Shown one piece after another: positions 36,722-47,829 of a stretch of 64,000 nt of DNA (within the stretch, counting starts at the first letter, position 1; each line of letters begins with the position of its first letter). The position numbers were made by a program, and so were the translations under genes. The notes under the pieces were generated by a model that saw only the letters and a program-made list of their open reading frames with translations, made no database searches and had not been told where the DNA came from. Source of the stretch: Quercus robur. Its lineage: Eukaryota > Streptophyta > Magnoliopsida > Fagales > Fagaceae. The stretch spans positions 11,397,974 to 11,461,973 of the forward strand of contig NC_065536.1 of the NCBI RefSeq assembly GCF_932294415.1, read 5' to 3'.

Positions 36722-37120
36722 CATGAAGCGATTTAATGAAGAGAAGATGCCCACTGCACTATCAATGAAGGATGGACCTTGCCCTGACTTCTCCTCTACA
36801 TCTTCAAATATTATTTGCATTGATAGGCAAAAAATATTTTAACTTAAATTTTTTTAATAGTCCACTCACGTAGGATTTATATTTAAAAAATAAAAATAAT
36901 ATGAATCCATTGCCATACACAGTGTGTTAGTTAATGTAAAGGTATATATATATTTTTTGTTTAACACATGTTAAACCTGTTCTAATGAAAAATTCTATAA
37001 ATTTAGTAGCAACCTACTAGAAGTTCCTCAGCATTGGGACGACTTATGAGTTCTTTAGCAAGAAGGTATCTGTTTGACCTATCTTTATCATCTTAGAAGA
37101 CCTTCCATAATCTTGTAAAT
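36722..37120 (-). pseudogene. DUF1995-type gene remnant, last two exons (copy III)
   Basis: The minus strand keeps exon 8 (about 37027-37118: LWKVF, stop, DDKDRSNRYLLAKELISRPNAEEL) and the last exon (36722-36834 region: IIFEDVEEKSG..GPSFID..). The in-frame TAA in exon 8 and the change of the normal stop TAG to TGG make it non-functional. All upstream exons are absent. As in copy I, the base before the last exon is AA rather than AG, so that lesion predates the duplication. Confidence 0.6.
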
Positions 37121-37490
37121 GATCAAAAAACAGTTTCAGAAGTAGAGTTACTAGACATACCCAGCAACATGGGAAATAGGACCAAAAATAAAACTCTTGA
37201 GAAGGCCAACCAGATTGGCTTTAGCCCCAGTTGAAGGTAGGACTAGAAAAACTAAGAACTTGGGCTTTGTTTAAAGACTTATTAATGCTTGAATTTGGTC
37301 AACCATTTGACTTTCAATTTATTTAGTGGCCTTCATCAGCTATCATTTTATGATCACATGAAAGAGTCACATAGCAATACATGAATCATAGCATATGGTT
37401 ATTTATAGAGAACCAGATAAAAAGCAGAATCTAAATTGTAATTCAAATCATATCAATTTTATCCTTTATGAAATATCACCAAAAATTAAA

Positions 37491-37852
37491 TTTTGGTAAA
37501 TTTTGTTACCTAGGCTCCTACTGTGTCGTTCATTACAAGGATTTCTCATTTATCGAAATGAAAAAATGTACAAGCTCTGCCTTATATATAATGTTAACCA
37601 CCTTAACCGACTCTACTAAGGAAAAAAGAATAACCAATTGATGAATGACACATGTACAAAGAAATTTAAATACAAATAGAACACTTAAACAAAACGCTGT
37701 CGTGCTATGCTTCCTTAGTTAATGAAACGCTGCGTTTTGTGTTGGGTGTCTGTAGTAAGTGAAACGCTGCGTTTAGTCGCTCTGTTACAAATAGTCAGAC
37801 ACAGAGTAGCACTGGGAATACCACAACTACATGGTATTTTACATATAGAGAC
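37491..37852. other. Junction segment, possibly LTR-like
   Basis: It lies between block A copy III and the mannosidase stub. It contains two direct copies of GAAACGCTGCGTTT 45 bp apart (near 37726 and 37761), a motif type seen in plant LTR sequences. Short terminal TG/CA pairs and a target duplication could not be established. Confidence 0.25.
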
Positions 37853-38090
37853 TAGAGAGTAGTAATAAGAGTTGTAATTTATGAGTTTGGATTGGATTTT
37901 TAAATTCAATGAATATATTTCAGGTTTCTTAAACCAAACAATATTTCAAAAGGGAGAACATATGAAAGAGTACCAAAGGGTCCACTTAAAGTTTCTCCAA
38001 TGAAACCGGGAATGAAGCAGCTAAACAACTTGAGAGAACCTTCCAAATTTCTGCCAATGTTATCTAGTTCTTCTTAGGTGAAATACCTTC
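37853..38090 (+). pseudogene. Mannosidase gene stub (intron plus 3' flank, exon deleted)
   Basis: The first 110 bp match the mannosidase intron at 56185-56490. The sequence AAAGGGTCCACTTA then matches the last exon at about 56920, and continues directly into AAAGTTTC..CCGGGAATGAAGCAG, which at the other copy lies past the stop codon (57547). About 620 bp carrying most of the last exon have thus been lost between two ACTTA motifs. No coding capacity remains. Confidence 0.65.
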
Positions 38091-41000
38091 AAATTTATAA
38101 TATATGGTGTTAACTCCATGTGTAAATAATTTGCAGATATGGACCCTTTTTATCATTTGCTTGCTTTTTATGTGTGTTTTCTCAATGCTTAATGTCATTA
38201 TATGTCTTGATTAAGGGAGTGATGGAATGAAGGAAAGATACAAAGAGAAGGGTGATTATTCAATTAAAAGTTTAAACTATACAAATAACAAGCTGCCTAG
38301 TTGCATTTCACAGATTAAATTGGATTGGCTTTGTACTAAGCTTCCCTGCACGGATTGGCTTTCAGCTGGAGGTTTTTTTGGATTGAATTTGTTGTTTTGA
38401 GTTGCATTGGCTTACCCAGGATAAGTGAAAAATGTGCATTAAGAATTAAAACCAGCAAACACTAAAGCAAGCTTAGCCACACTCTTTACATGATATAAAC
38501 TTGTTTTTTTATGTGTAAAATGAAACTTGAACTTCAATAGGAATCTCAGTTTCTTGTTCTTTTAGTAAAATGATTAAGTAGATTGTACGCAAAGAAACAA
38601 AGAAGTGTGCTTCTTCAAAATATCTTTGTCTTGATATTGTAATCTTATTTTCTTTGTTATTATAAAAAAATCTGAAGGGACGGTAACAAATATTGAAGTT
38701 GTGGCATATTTTCTTAGTTATTAGAAAAGAATTTCAAGAGATGGTAAGAATAATTGATGTTGTTTCTTATTTTCTCTTCTTTAGTTATTAGGAAAGAATC
38801 TAAAAGATAGTAAGAATTATTATAGACCTAGATTTCATTTTCTTTTTTTTTCCTTGGTTTTTTTTTTTTCCTTTATCTAATGTTTCTGAATAAAGGAATG
38901 ATAGTCTTATCATAATTTTATGAAAGAGTATCAAGATATTTAATCACTTTTCTTTTCTACATCAATCTAATACTTGTAATTTTGGAAAAGAAAGAAAATG
39001 GAAAGAGGAAACAAAAGACAAAAAAGGGAAAACAAGCTAAAGTAGTATTTGTTCTGCCTTTAAAAACGAAGCCCAATTGTGTTAAAACAAAATTCTTAAA
39101 TGTACTAATATGTTCAAGTGGCCAATTAACTATAGTTACTAATCTACTTTCTAAAAGAAACTAGTTAAATTAACTAATAATAAACATCTTTATCGACATT
39201 TATAAATTAATATCATAAAAAGATGATTAAAGAAAGTCAAGTAATTATGTATATCTCTTAAGTAATCAAAATAGAATCACACAAAATAATTTAATATAAC
39301 CTTTTGAATATAAGATATAATTAGCATTTGACTGTCTTATTACAAGTTTTATGTTAAGATGCCATTGGTGTACTAAACTTATTGGGAGCAAAACAATTTC
39401 TTTAGAGGAAATGCAAGTTATCTCGCACAAAAGGCACAACATAATTAAAACCAACGAAAATTATGCTTTGTTCTATTGCATCGTATGCTAATACCAAAAA
39501 AAAAAAAAAAAAAAGGTTTAAAAATTAAATATATTTTTGTCAAGATTTGGTGGCTCAATGCAAATGGTAGGTCGGCAAAACATGATAAAAAATTAAAATA
39601 AAAGCTTACAAAAAATATCTTTTACAAGCTTGAATTTATGACTCACATAGAAAGAGAAGAAATACTACAACAATAGGGATCTTTCTTGATGATGACTCCT
39701 ACCTAATGAAAATGATCTTCCAACAATTTAGGTCAAATGTTTTGAGGATGGACCTTTTCAAGTCTAATGTAAAATAGTTAGGCAAATTCATATACGAACA
39801 CAATTGTCAATAGATTCTATACTAGAAAATGTGTGTATATATTATTTGAAAAGTAAGGATGCTATTGAAGAAGGTACTGGATTTTATTTTTAATGTAAGC
39901 GTATAGATGATTCTTGAATGGATTGGGTCACACGAAAGATAACTTCCAAGTTTAGAATATATATATATATATATATATATATGAAGCAAAGATTAAAAAG
40001 AAAATATTCATTCACTTAACTTCTTATTGTCATTTATTATTTTCTTCCAAATCAAGAAAGAGTTACAAAAGATGCAAAGAAATATTCAAAATGTAAACAA
40101 TAATGTAATAAGAATAAAGAAAAAGAAAAAGTAATGGGATGAGTGAAAGACATGCATATGAATTTAGTTTGTTTAGCAAGCCGAAGAATGCTTTGAAATC
40201 CAAAGTATAAAATTCTTCCCATAAAAAAAAGTATAAAATTCTATAGAATTTTTGAAGTGTCCTCTCTTGTTAACATAAACAATAGAAATCAATATTAGTA
40301 ATTTCAAAAGTTAAATTTTGAGTAAATTCTAGCTCAAAATTCATCATTTAAATGTAACACGAGATAAAATTTCATTTGTGTATATCCTAGATATAACCTA
40401 AATAGAGATGCATATATAAATCTTATAAATGAATGAGAAAATTAAATGTTAGTATGGACATGTTTGGAAACACAAAAGGAAAAAAAATAGAAAATGTTAC
40501 TATGAAGTATTTAAGTCTAAGTTGGCAAGCAAGCATATGCCTTGCCTACTTGCCTACTTCTTCCTTTATTCTTTCTTTCTTTCTTTTGTTTTCTTTGTTT
40601 TGGAGCAAGTATCTATTCATGGACACAATGGCATGAAATCCTATATATAGTAGATGTTATATAGGGATTTCATATGAAGTTAGACTTAAAAAAAAAAAAA
40701 TTGAAATTGAGGATAATTTGGAAGCTTCCTTAAGTGTATTTTGAAGCCAAAATTGGATTCTTATTGATGTAAGTATTGATAGCTGCCTTTGTATATTTGT
40801 TCACATGTATATGTGTTTTTCTTTTGGTATTTATAAACAATAGATTACTTTTCTTACTTAAAATTTGTCATATAGATGTTAAATGTAATAAGATTTTGTT
40901 GCACTTGACACTATATTTTTGTGAGATATATTACTTCTAGATGGTTTGATATGTTACATTTAATGTAGTTTGGATAAATGGTATATCACTCAATTATTTT

Positions 41001-42631
41001 TCATAAATCAATTTTTTCTTGAATCACATTTTTATTTAATATCTATTATAGGTTAATCACACACAAAATTTCAAAATAATTAATTGCCATTAAATTTATA
41101 AAGTTTTTCATTTATTGTATTTAAGTATACAATATATATATATATATATAAAATCACTGTTCATAGATAAGTGAGTTTTTAATGTCTAATCACCTTGATA
41201 TTTAGAAAGAATAATAGATCTCCTTAATATTTAATAAGCATGATAATTGGAGGAAAGAAATTGAGTCTAATAATGGGATTACAAACTATTGTTATGGAAA
41301 AATGGAATTGAGGAATATAATTTCTATAGAAGGTAATTATCCAAAAAATAAAAAAGAAATAAATAAAACTCCGGTAAAAGTTACCCAGAAGTTTTACCCG
41401 AACATATCTCTATTAAATATTCATTTTATCCCATATTAATAGTAAGATAGTTCACATTCACTCTCAAACATTACCAAATCTTTGTTTTTTTTCTTTTTTT
41501 CATTTTTCTCTTATTTATCACATATGGGTAAGAGAGAATTTCAACCTAAATAAATAAAAATCAAGGGAGTGATAGACTCAACATTAAAAAAAATGTTTTT
41601 ATTAATAACAAAATTTCTATACTGCATTTCTCATTGTAAAAATGGATTAGCATTGAACCAAGCTCGCTTATGTGAAACTCTAAAAGATTTTTCTCTTTCA
41701 TTTTGAATCCCCAAATTACAATTACTAGTGAACTTCTTTTAGAGGTATTGTTGGATTAGCTTTGTTGTTTTGACTTTTGAGTTGTATTGGCTAAATTGGA
41801 GTAAGGAAAAACTTGCGTAAAGAATTGATCATATCAATATAAATACAAACTTTTTTTTTTTTTTGAGAGAAGAATATAAAGACAAACTTAGTTGCACTCT
41901 TTATTTATATATTGAATAAAGGCAAACTTAAACTTGTGGTAAATGATTTTAAATAAATGATAACGATTGACATAAACAAAAGAAAAAAAAAGTAAAAAAC
42001 AAATTGTATTTATCTAATCACAAGAATGGAGGATCAATTAAAAACATATTTTGAATTTTTGTTGCACAAGCATTCTTACTATGTATATTCATAACTATTT
42101 AGGTGCATTCCCTTTCACTAAAAAAAATTACGTTCATTATTAATGAAAATAAATTAAAAAAAAAAAATCCATTCCATAGTACAAGAGAAGATTTTACGCC
42201 TTCCACAGTGTTACATTAAAAAATTGAAAATATCCACAGGCCACACTCAACCCAAGCAAGCCCTTTAAAGTTAAAACATTCACATCTAATATTCATTAAC
42301 TCCAACGGCCTCCGTTACTTAACAGAACAGGGCTGGGTTTGAATGAATGAATATTTGTTAAATAAAACCACACCTTCTTCCAAATCCCTCTTTTTTCACT
42401 TTTACTCTTTACAATTCTAAAATTCAGCTCTAAAAGTTAAAACCCACCAATTCTCTCTCACTCTCACGCACTCTCTCTTTCTCTCTGTTTTTTTTTTTTA
42501 TTTCTCTCTCTAAACAAATTTGATGTTGTCCATGACTGTCACTGTTACTTTGCATGTGATAGAAAGAAGAAGATGGAGCAGCAGCAGCAGCAGCTTCTAC
42601 ATTTTTGCGATTCAAAGCATCCCTTGGTCTT
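38000..42631. repeat. Segmental duplication: mannosidase 3' flank to DC1 gene start (copy 1)
   Basis: Collinear with 57560-62507 at high identity, including the promoter and first 59 bases of the DC1 coding sequence. Differences: a 390-bp foreign insert in the other copy (59992-60383), different microsatellite lengths, and about 49 bp of leader present only here (near 42379-42415). I see no gene inside it. Confidence 0.85.
42351..42572 (+). promoter_or_regulatory. DC1 gene promoter/leader region
   Basis: A TATA-like TTAAATAAAA (about 42359-42366) lies 210 bp before the DC1 ATG, followed by a CT-rich leader. An ATG at 42523 opens a 96-codon frame that overlaps the DC1 start out of frame. Its context is weak (T before, T after), while the DC1 ATG has A at -3 and G at +4, so leaky scanning is plausible. 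Confidence 0.4.
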
Positions 42632-44231
42632 CCAACAATATGGTGGAGGTACTTGTTGTGGGTGCCAAGAATCAATTAATGGTCCTCACTACTGGTGTAA
42701 AGAATTCGGATGCCCTTACTACAGACATCATAAATCATGTGCGGAATTGCCGCTTGGGTTGCACCATCCCTTGCACCCAATCCATCCTCTTATTCTCTCT
42801 CCTGAACAGATAGATTATGGCAAAAACATACAATTTAGCAAATGCGTACTCTGCAATGAATCTCGCAACCAATACACTTATCGGTGTTCCCGCTGCGACT
42901 TTAGTCTTCACTTCAAATGCGATTCTTTACCTCCCACCATGGAGGCTGAAGTCCACGAACACCCTTTGACCCCTGTTTGGAAGTGGATCACCTTCACATG
43001 TGACCTTTGTGGCGTAGAAGACAAAGGTTTGCCCTTTCTGTGTAATTCATGTTGTTTCTTGATTCATAGAAAATGTGCTTATCAATACCCACGCAGAGTC
43101 AAAGTTGTGCGTCACAAGCACCTCCTCCACCTCACCCTTTCTTCTCTTGAATTCCATCAACCCGACTCCCGATTTTGTCAAATATGTGTTCGTAAAGTGG
43201 ACACACGTTATGGGCTTTACTATTGCTCCAGATGCAATTTCGTTGCCCACCTTGATTGTGCTATAGCCAAGGAAAACAGGGAGGATATAGATTTGTCAAA
43301 ATTTAAAGATGAGGATTCAGAGGTCGATGAGTCCATTGACTCAGCAGCACCTTACGAAGTCAAAAAATTCAATGTGGGGGAGGACAAAACTCAAATAGAC
43401 ACAGAAATTGCACACTTTAGTCACGAGCATGATTTAAATCTTACTGATGAGGTTCAAAATAGCCAAAAATGCAATGGGTGCTCACGAGCCATTGTCCCTC
43501 CCTTTTATAGTTGTGCCAAGTGTAGCTTCTTTCTTCATAAATCTTGTGCTAATTTACCCAAGAAAAAGCGACATCCACTTCATCAACACCCACTCACCCT
43601 CGTCCCAATGAAACCAAGTGGGTTTTTTTGGTGTGGTGCCTGTAAGCGGGTTTGTAATGGCTTCTCCTATAAATGTGAAGGATGTGATTTTGATCTTGAT
43701 GTTCAGTGTAGTTTGCTCTCAGACATCCTTGTCCACGAAGGTCATGAGCACCAACTTATTCTCTCCAGCACAACATATCAACAAAATTGCACTAGTTGTA
43801 ATTTTAAAAGTAACCAAATATTTCGTTGTACTGTTTGTGAATTTGCTCTCGACTTCAAATGTGCTACGCTACCATATACCACAAGGTACAGACAACATGA
43901 GCATCCCCTCAGTCTTAGTTATGCTGTTGAAGATGACTCTAATGAGTATTATTGTGATATCTGTGAAGAAGAACGAGATCCAAAACATTGGTTCTATTAC
44001 TGTGAAAATTGCAGTTATCCTGCTCATCCCAATTGCATTTTTGGGATATACACAAATATTAGGTCTGGAGATGTTTTCACATCTAACTGTCACTCACACC
44101 CCCTTACCTTCACTGTGGAAACTGAAGACGGTCCTCAATGCCACAGTTGTGGTGATCCTTGTAGAGAGTTTATCTTACAATGTGCCTCGTGTAATTTTTA
44201 CATCCACGATAAATGTTTATGGAAAAGATGA
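42573..44231 (+). CDS. DC1 (cysteine/histidine-rich C1-like) domain protein, 552 aa
   Basis: A single-exon gene encoding about nine DC1 modules, at roughly residues 16-60, 67-120, 128-173, 181-232, 283-329, 337-381, 391-434, 441-492 and 507-549. Each follows the pattern H-x-H-x-L ... C-x2-C ... Y/F-x-C-x2-C-x-F-x-[LI]-H-x2-C, predicted to bind two zinc ions like the protein kinase C C1 domain, but plant-specific. An acidic linker (about 233-282) separates modules 4 and 5. There is no signal peptide, membrane segment or kinase domain. The start ATGGAGCAG has a good plant context (A at -3, G at +4) and a five-Gln run. Intron-less genes of this size are usual in the large DC1 family, which is linked to stress, hormone and defence responses; no specific role can be given. 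It shares promoter and leader with the chimeric gene at 62.4 kb. Confidence 0.9.
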   Translation: MEQQQQQLLHFCDSKHPLVFQQYGGGTCCGCQESINGPHYWCKEFGCPYYRHHKSCAELPLGLHHPLHPIHPLILSPEQIDYGKNIQFSKCVLCNESRNQYTYRCSRCDFSLHFKCDSLPPTMEAEVHEHPLTPVWKWITFTCDLCGVEDKGLPFLCNSCCFLIHRKCAYQYPRRVKVVRHKHLLHLTLSSLEFHQPDSRFCQICVRKVDTRYGLYYCSRCNFVAHLDCAIAKENREDIDLSKFKDEDSEVDESIDSAAPYEVKKFNVGEDKTQIDTEIAHFSHEHDLNLTDEVQNSQKCNGCSRAIVPPFYSCAKCSFFLHKSCANLPKKKRHPLHQHPLTLVPMKPSGFFWCGACKRVCNGFSYKCEGCDFDLDVQCSLLSDILVHEGHEHQLILSSTTYQQNCTSCNFKSNQIFRCTVCEFALDFKCATLPYTTRYRQHEHPLSLSYAVEDDSNEYYCDICEEERDPKHWFYYCENCSYPAHPNCIFGIYTNIRSGDVFTSNCHSHPLTFTVETEDGPQCHSCGDPCREFILQCASCNFYIHDKCLWKR

Positions 44232-44407
44232 ATGTAATTTTAATTTTTATATTTATATTTTCTTCTTTGATTGAGCCTTCGTTTTTATTATTAAATCTAA
44301 TGTGTTATTACAGCTTTATAAAATGGGTCTTGCTTACCTTTTATAACATTAAGTGGAATGTTAATGTGATTTTCTATTATTATTCAATCAAATCATATTT
44401 CCATTTT

Positions 44408-45970
44408 ATTCTTGATATTACTTACCCCATTAAATTTGTTAAAAAATAAAACTGAGACCTCAGACTTGAGTCTTATTGTGATTTGAGTCTAATTTTCTAC
44501 AATAATATCATCAAGCCTAAAATTTGATTGACTGATCACATGTTTTTGCAAACACTTGTAGTCAATCTGCTGGTCTAGTAGTAGGAAAAATGCTGCATTC
44601 TAAAGCTTCTGTTATATTTGACCCTTTGTAATTTAAGGTTTTATTTTACACATGATTGTTTGAATAGTGTTTATATATCTGCTCTTATATTTTACCTTTT
44701 ATAGGATCATGTATATATCATGAAGCTTCTCCTATGATGTATCTTTCTCATGTTTTAACGATAGAGTTGCTAAGTATCGTTCCAAGTGATTGTTTGACTT
44801 GGAGCAGTTTGTTGTTGCAGCATAGAAGAGACTAGTTGGTTTTTAGGAGTTGTACTTGTAAATCGAACCCTTCCATTGTATGGACGGCATATCAAGATCA
44901 AAAATGATTTATTGATCGCACTGACATTTCTCTTCAATGTATATGTATTGTAATGAAATGGCTAGTTGAGTTATCTAGTTGAATTGAATGTACTCTAAGG
45001 TTATCTTTAAAACCTTGCCAGGCAAAGAGACTACTTCAAATTATGCTTGATAAGTTCTGGGCTTAGTTTAAAATGTTAGTTGGACCTTTCTTGCTTTGAA
45101 CAGTGTCATTGTTATGTAGCACTTATAAATTTTCAAGGGAGAAACATTTTCTGTTACCTGTGTACTTGTGTTTAAAAACCATGCTTTTGTTTCTTTTCCC
45201 TCAATTAATTTTTAAGCATTCTAGTTCTGTGATTTCTGTCCAGTTGTGTTCTTATTATTATCTTAAATGATACTATGTTTATATTCCTGTTCTGATCCTC
45301 TAAATCTGTCCACTTTTTTCACTACCCAATTCTTATGTTAGTTGTTTCAGTCTCTTGATGACTCTTCAATTACCATAGCTGGCATTATTCGCCACCATAA
45401 GACAAAGTGCTTGACATCTCTTGAGCTTCCCTATACTCCTTTTTTTCTTCTTAAATGACTTATGTTCATTTTTCAGAAGTCCTTTACTAACATTTATAAT
45501 TGGCATTTTATTCTTGATAACTTACCACATTAACTTTATTAAAAAATAAAACCGAGATCTTAGAGTCTTTTTGAGAACTGAGTTTAAATTTACTACAATA
45601 TATCATCAAACCTAGAATTAAGGTGATTGATCATATGTTTTTAAAAAACACCTATACTCTGCACCTTTAGTAATAAGAAAAATGCAGCATTTAAGCTATA
45701 TAAAAGTATTCATTCCTGCGTTCTAAACTTCCCTATTATAATTGATCCTTTGTATATTAATGTTTTATATTACTCATGATTCTTTGAATAGGGTTTCCTT
45801 ATCTGCTCTTCTATTTCACCTTTTAAAAATCCCTATTATAGCTTCTCTTATGAAGTATCTTTATCATATTTTATTAATGAAGTTCATAGTTTGATTAAGT
45901 ACTGCTCCAAGTGATTGTTTTATTTGGAGCAGTCTATTGTTGCAGCATAGAAGAGATTAGTTGGTTTTTA
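44408..45970. repeat. Direct repeat in the DC1 3' flank
   Basis: About 460 bp (44408-44870) recur in diverged form at 45512-45970, from CTTGATA..TTACC..ATTAA to GCAGCATAGAAGAGA(C/T)TAGTTGG. No coding sequence is recognised in the repeat or in the 640 bp between. Confidence 0.6.
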
Positions 45971-45971
45971 A

Positions 45972-45994
45972 GGTTTAGGGTTTAGGGTTTAGGG
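45972..45994. repeat. Short telomere-like repeat
   Basis: About three units of the plant telomere repeat TTTAGGG stand at the end of the second direct-repeat copy. The first copy lacks them at the matching position (TTTTTAGGAGTTG). They are too few for a telomere; either a telo-box or repair-inserted telomere DNA. Confidence 0.5.
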
Positions 45995-45999
45995 TCAAG

Positions 46000-47829
46000 A
46001 ACTATTTATTGGTAGCATTGGCATTTCTCCCCAAGATATATGTATTTTTAATGAGATTTCATGTTATATGGGAATTTCTGGCACCTTGTATGTTGTTTGG
46101 TGATTCTCATCATGTATGGTTTAATATGGTACTAATAAAGGGGTCTTGTTAATTAGATGTCCTTTTAGAATGCCTATGACGTTTGAGGATTTTTTCTTTA
46201 TCTGAGTTGGGAAAATTGCATCAGTTAAGTTTGATCCATGTTAGAATTGGATGAGGTTACAAATTGCAACTTTTAATTAACTGGATGAGTCTGATTGTGG
46301 CTGATTTGCTTTGAACGGTGCGTTTGAGTGTTTTGAACAACATTAGCTAGTTGTTGGCGCACGTGTGTTTGGTTGTTGGGCATTGGGTAGTTGCCAATGA
46401 TATGACTCTTTTGGGTCATGTATGGGGTGTATCCTACTGGTACCAGTTTGACACAAGGTCTTAGAAACATTGTCTTTAGTTGCATAAATTGCATAATAAT
46501 TCCAATTTTATTAGAAAATTTTAAAATTCCAAGTTTATTTTTCTGGTAAATTTGCTTATTATTTTGTTGCAACCATAGTTTTAGTTATGCCTAAATTAAA
46601 AATTCTTTGAAGGAATATGATATTTATTTGAAATAATTGTATGTGAAAATGTAAAGCTGGACTTTTCTTCTAAAGATGGAGTTGGATAACAATGCTAAAG
46701 ACTTTTGCTTGGCAAAGACTTATAGCTCAATTTTAGCGGTAGATAGATGTCCTTCTCAATGCTCCCATAGAGGCACAGGACACAGCAGTTGGCCGAGTGC
46801 ATTCTTGCATAGCTTAATTATTGTTTTGTTACTCATGGACTTACCCACGGTCTGGATCACCGCAAGGCAAACCACATCATTTCCTAGCAATTGTTCTTGC
46901 AAAAATAGTAATATCTTTGGACTCAAACTATATCTCCTGCATTTTGCACAAATGAATTCCAAGCCTCTTCATTTAAAAAATCTGCCCTAACAATTTCATT
47001 GGTCATTATTTGACCATATGTTTTCAAAGATTTTATTGTTAGTAGGATTTTACAGTTAGTTTTTTCATCGCCTTTTGGAATATCCATGGTTTTGAAATCA
47101 ATCTTGCAGGGGCAGAATCTGCAAAAATTCACAATGGTCCTTGAATGCTAGTAGAAACCAAGGGCTTTGTAAATAATAATGACAGCCCAAAATTGAGACA
47201 CAGATTGAGGTTGCAAATAATAGAGAACTTAAAAACGGAGACTCAACTTAAGTTTGCCAAGAGTAAGTGAGTAACAAAGAAGACCCGAAAATGGAGAATC
47301 ATTTTGAGAATGAAAGTGGTGAGCTTGATTAGATTTAGAGGTATGTTGGTTTTTGGTTTAAATGGTAAGCTGGATATCAAAGATGAAGTTCTTGAGCTTG
47401 TTAGTATAGATTGGCTTAGTATTAGGTGAAATTTTCAAATTGAATGAAGAGGCAACATAAATTTTTGCTATTAGTAAGCACTTTCAAAAGTGATACTATA
47501 GTTGTTTGACACTTAAAATACTTGAATGCTATTTGCACACCTTATTGTACACCTGTTTTTAACACCTGACCTTTAGAGCATCATTTCAAATTGAAATAGA
47601 GATCAAATTTCCATGAAATTCAAAACTGCTATCATTTTTCCTGTGTTACTCAAAGTCTGTTGTTGAGGTGAGTTGAAGAGCCTCTAATCTTAGCTTATTT
47701 TGTAATGACTTGGAACTTAGATTATGTCATGATCAAGTACACATGCTATAAGATGATACACTTATTTATACTTGGAAAAACAAGCATTTTTTAAAGCTCC
47801 AATACCCAATCTCGAACTCAAGATGCTGT
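46000..47829. other. Intergenic, unknown gene relic near 46.7-47.1 kb
   Basis: Overlapping open frames of 70-104 codons occur at 46676-47132 on both strands (minus: ..LNEEAWNSFVQNAGDIV; ..NDVVCLAVIQTVGKSM). Part resembles 28935-29060. I do not recognise the family or the correct strand. The remainder is AT-rich with nothing visible. Confidence 0.3.

Larger units (their letters stand above)
33927..37490. repeat. Ferredoxin/DUF1995 block, copy III
   Basis: Collinear with 1-3000 from GGTTGGTTAATTCTC onward, apart from the MITE at 36132-36603. Similarity stops near 37490, inside what corresponds to the region upstream of DUF1995 exon 8. Confidence 0.8.

Noticed and set aside
43618-44274. 218-codon open frame overlapping the DC1 gene
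   Set aside because: It is an out-of-frame shadow of the DC1 coding sequence, which alone shows the Cys/His pattern.
45972-45994. Chromosome end
   Set aside because: Only about three TTTAGGG units, with gene-containing sequence on both sides.
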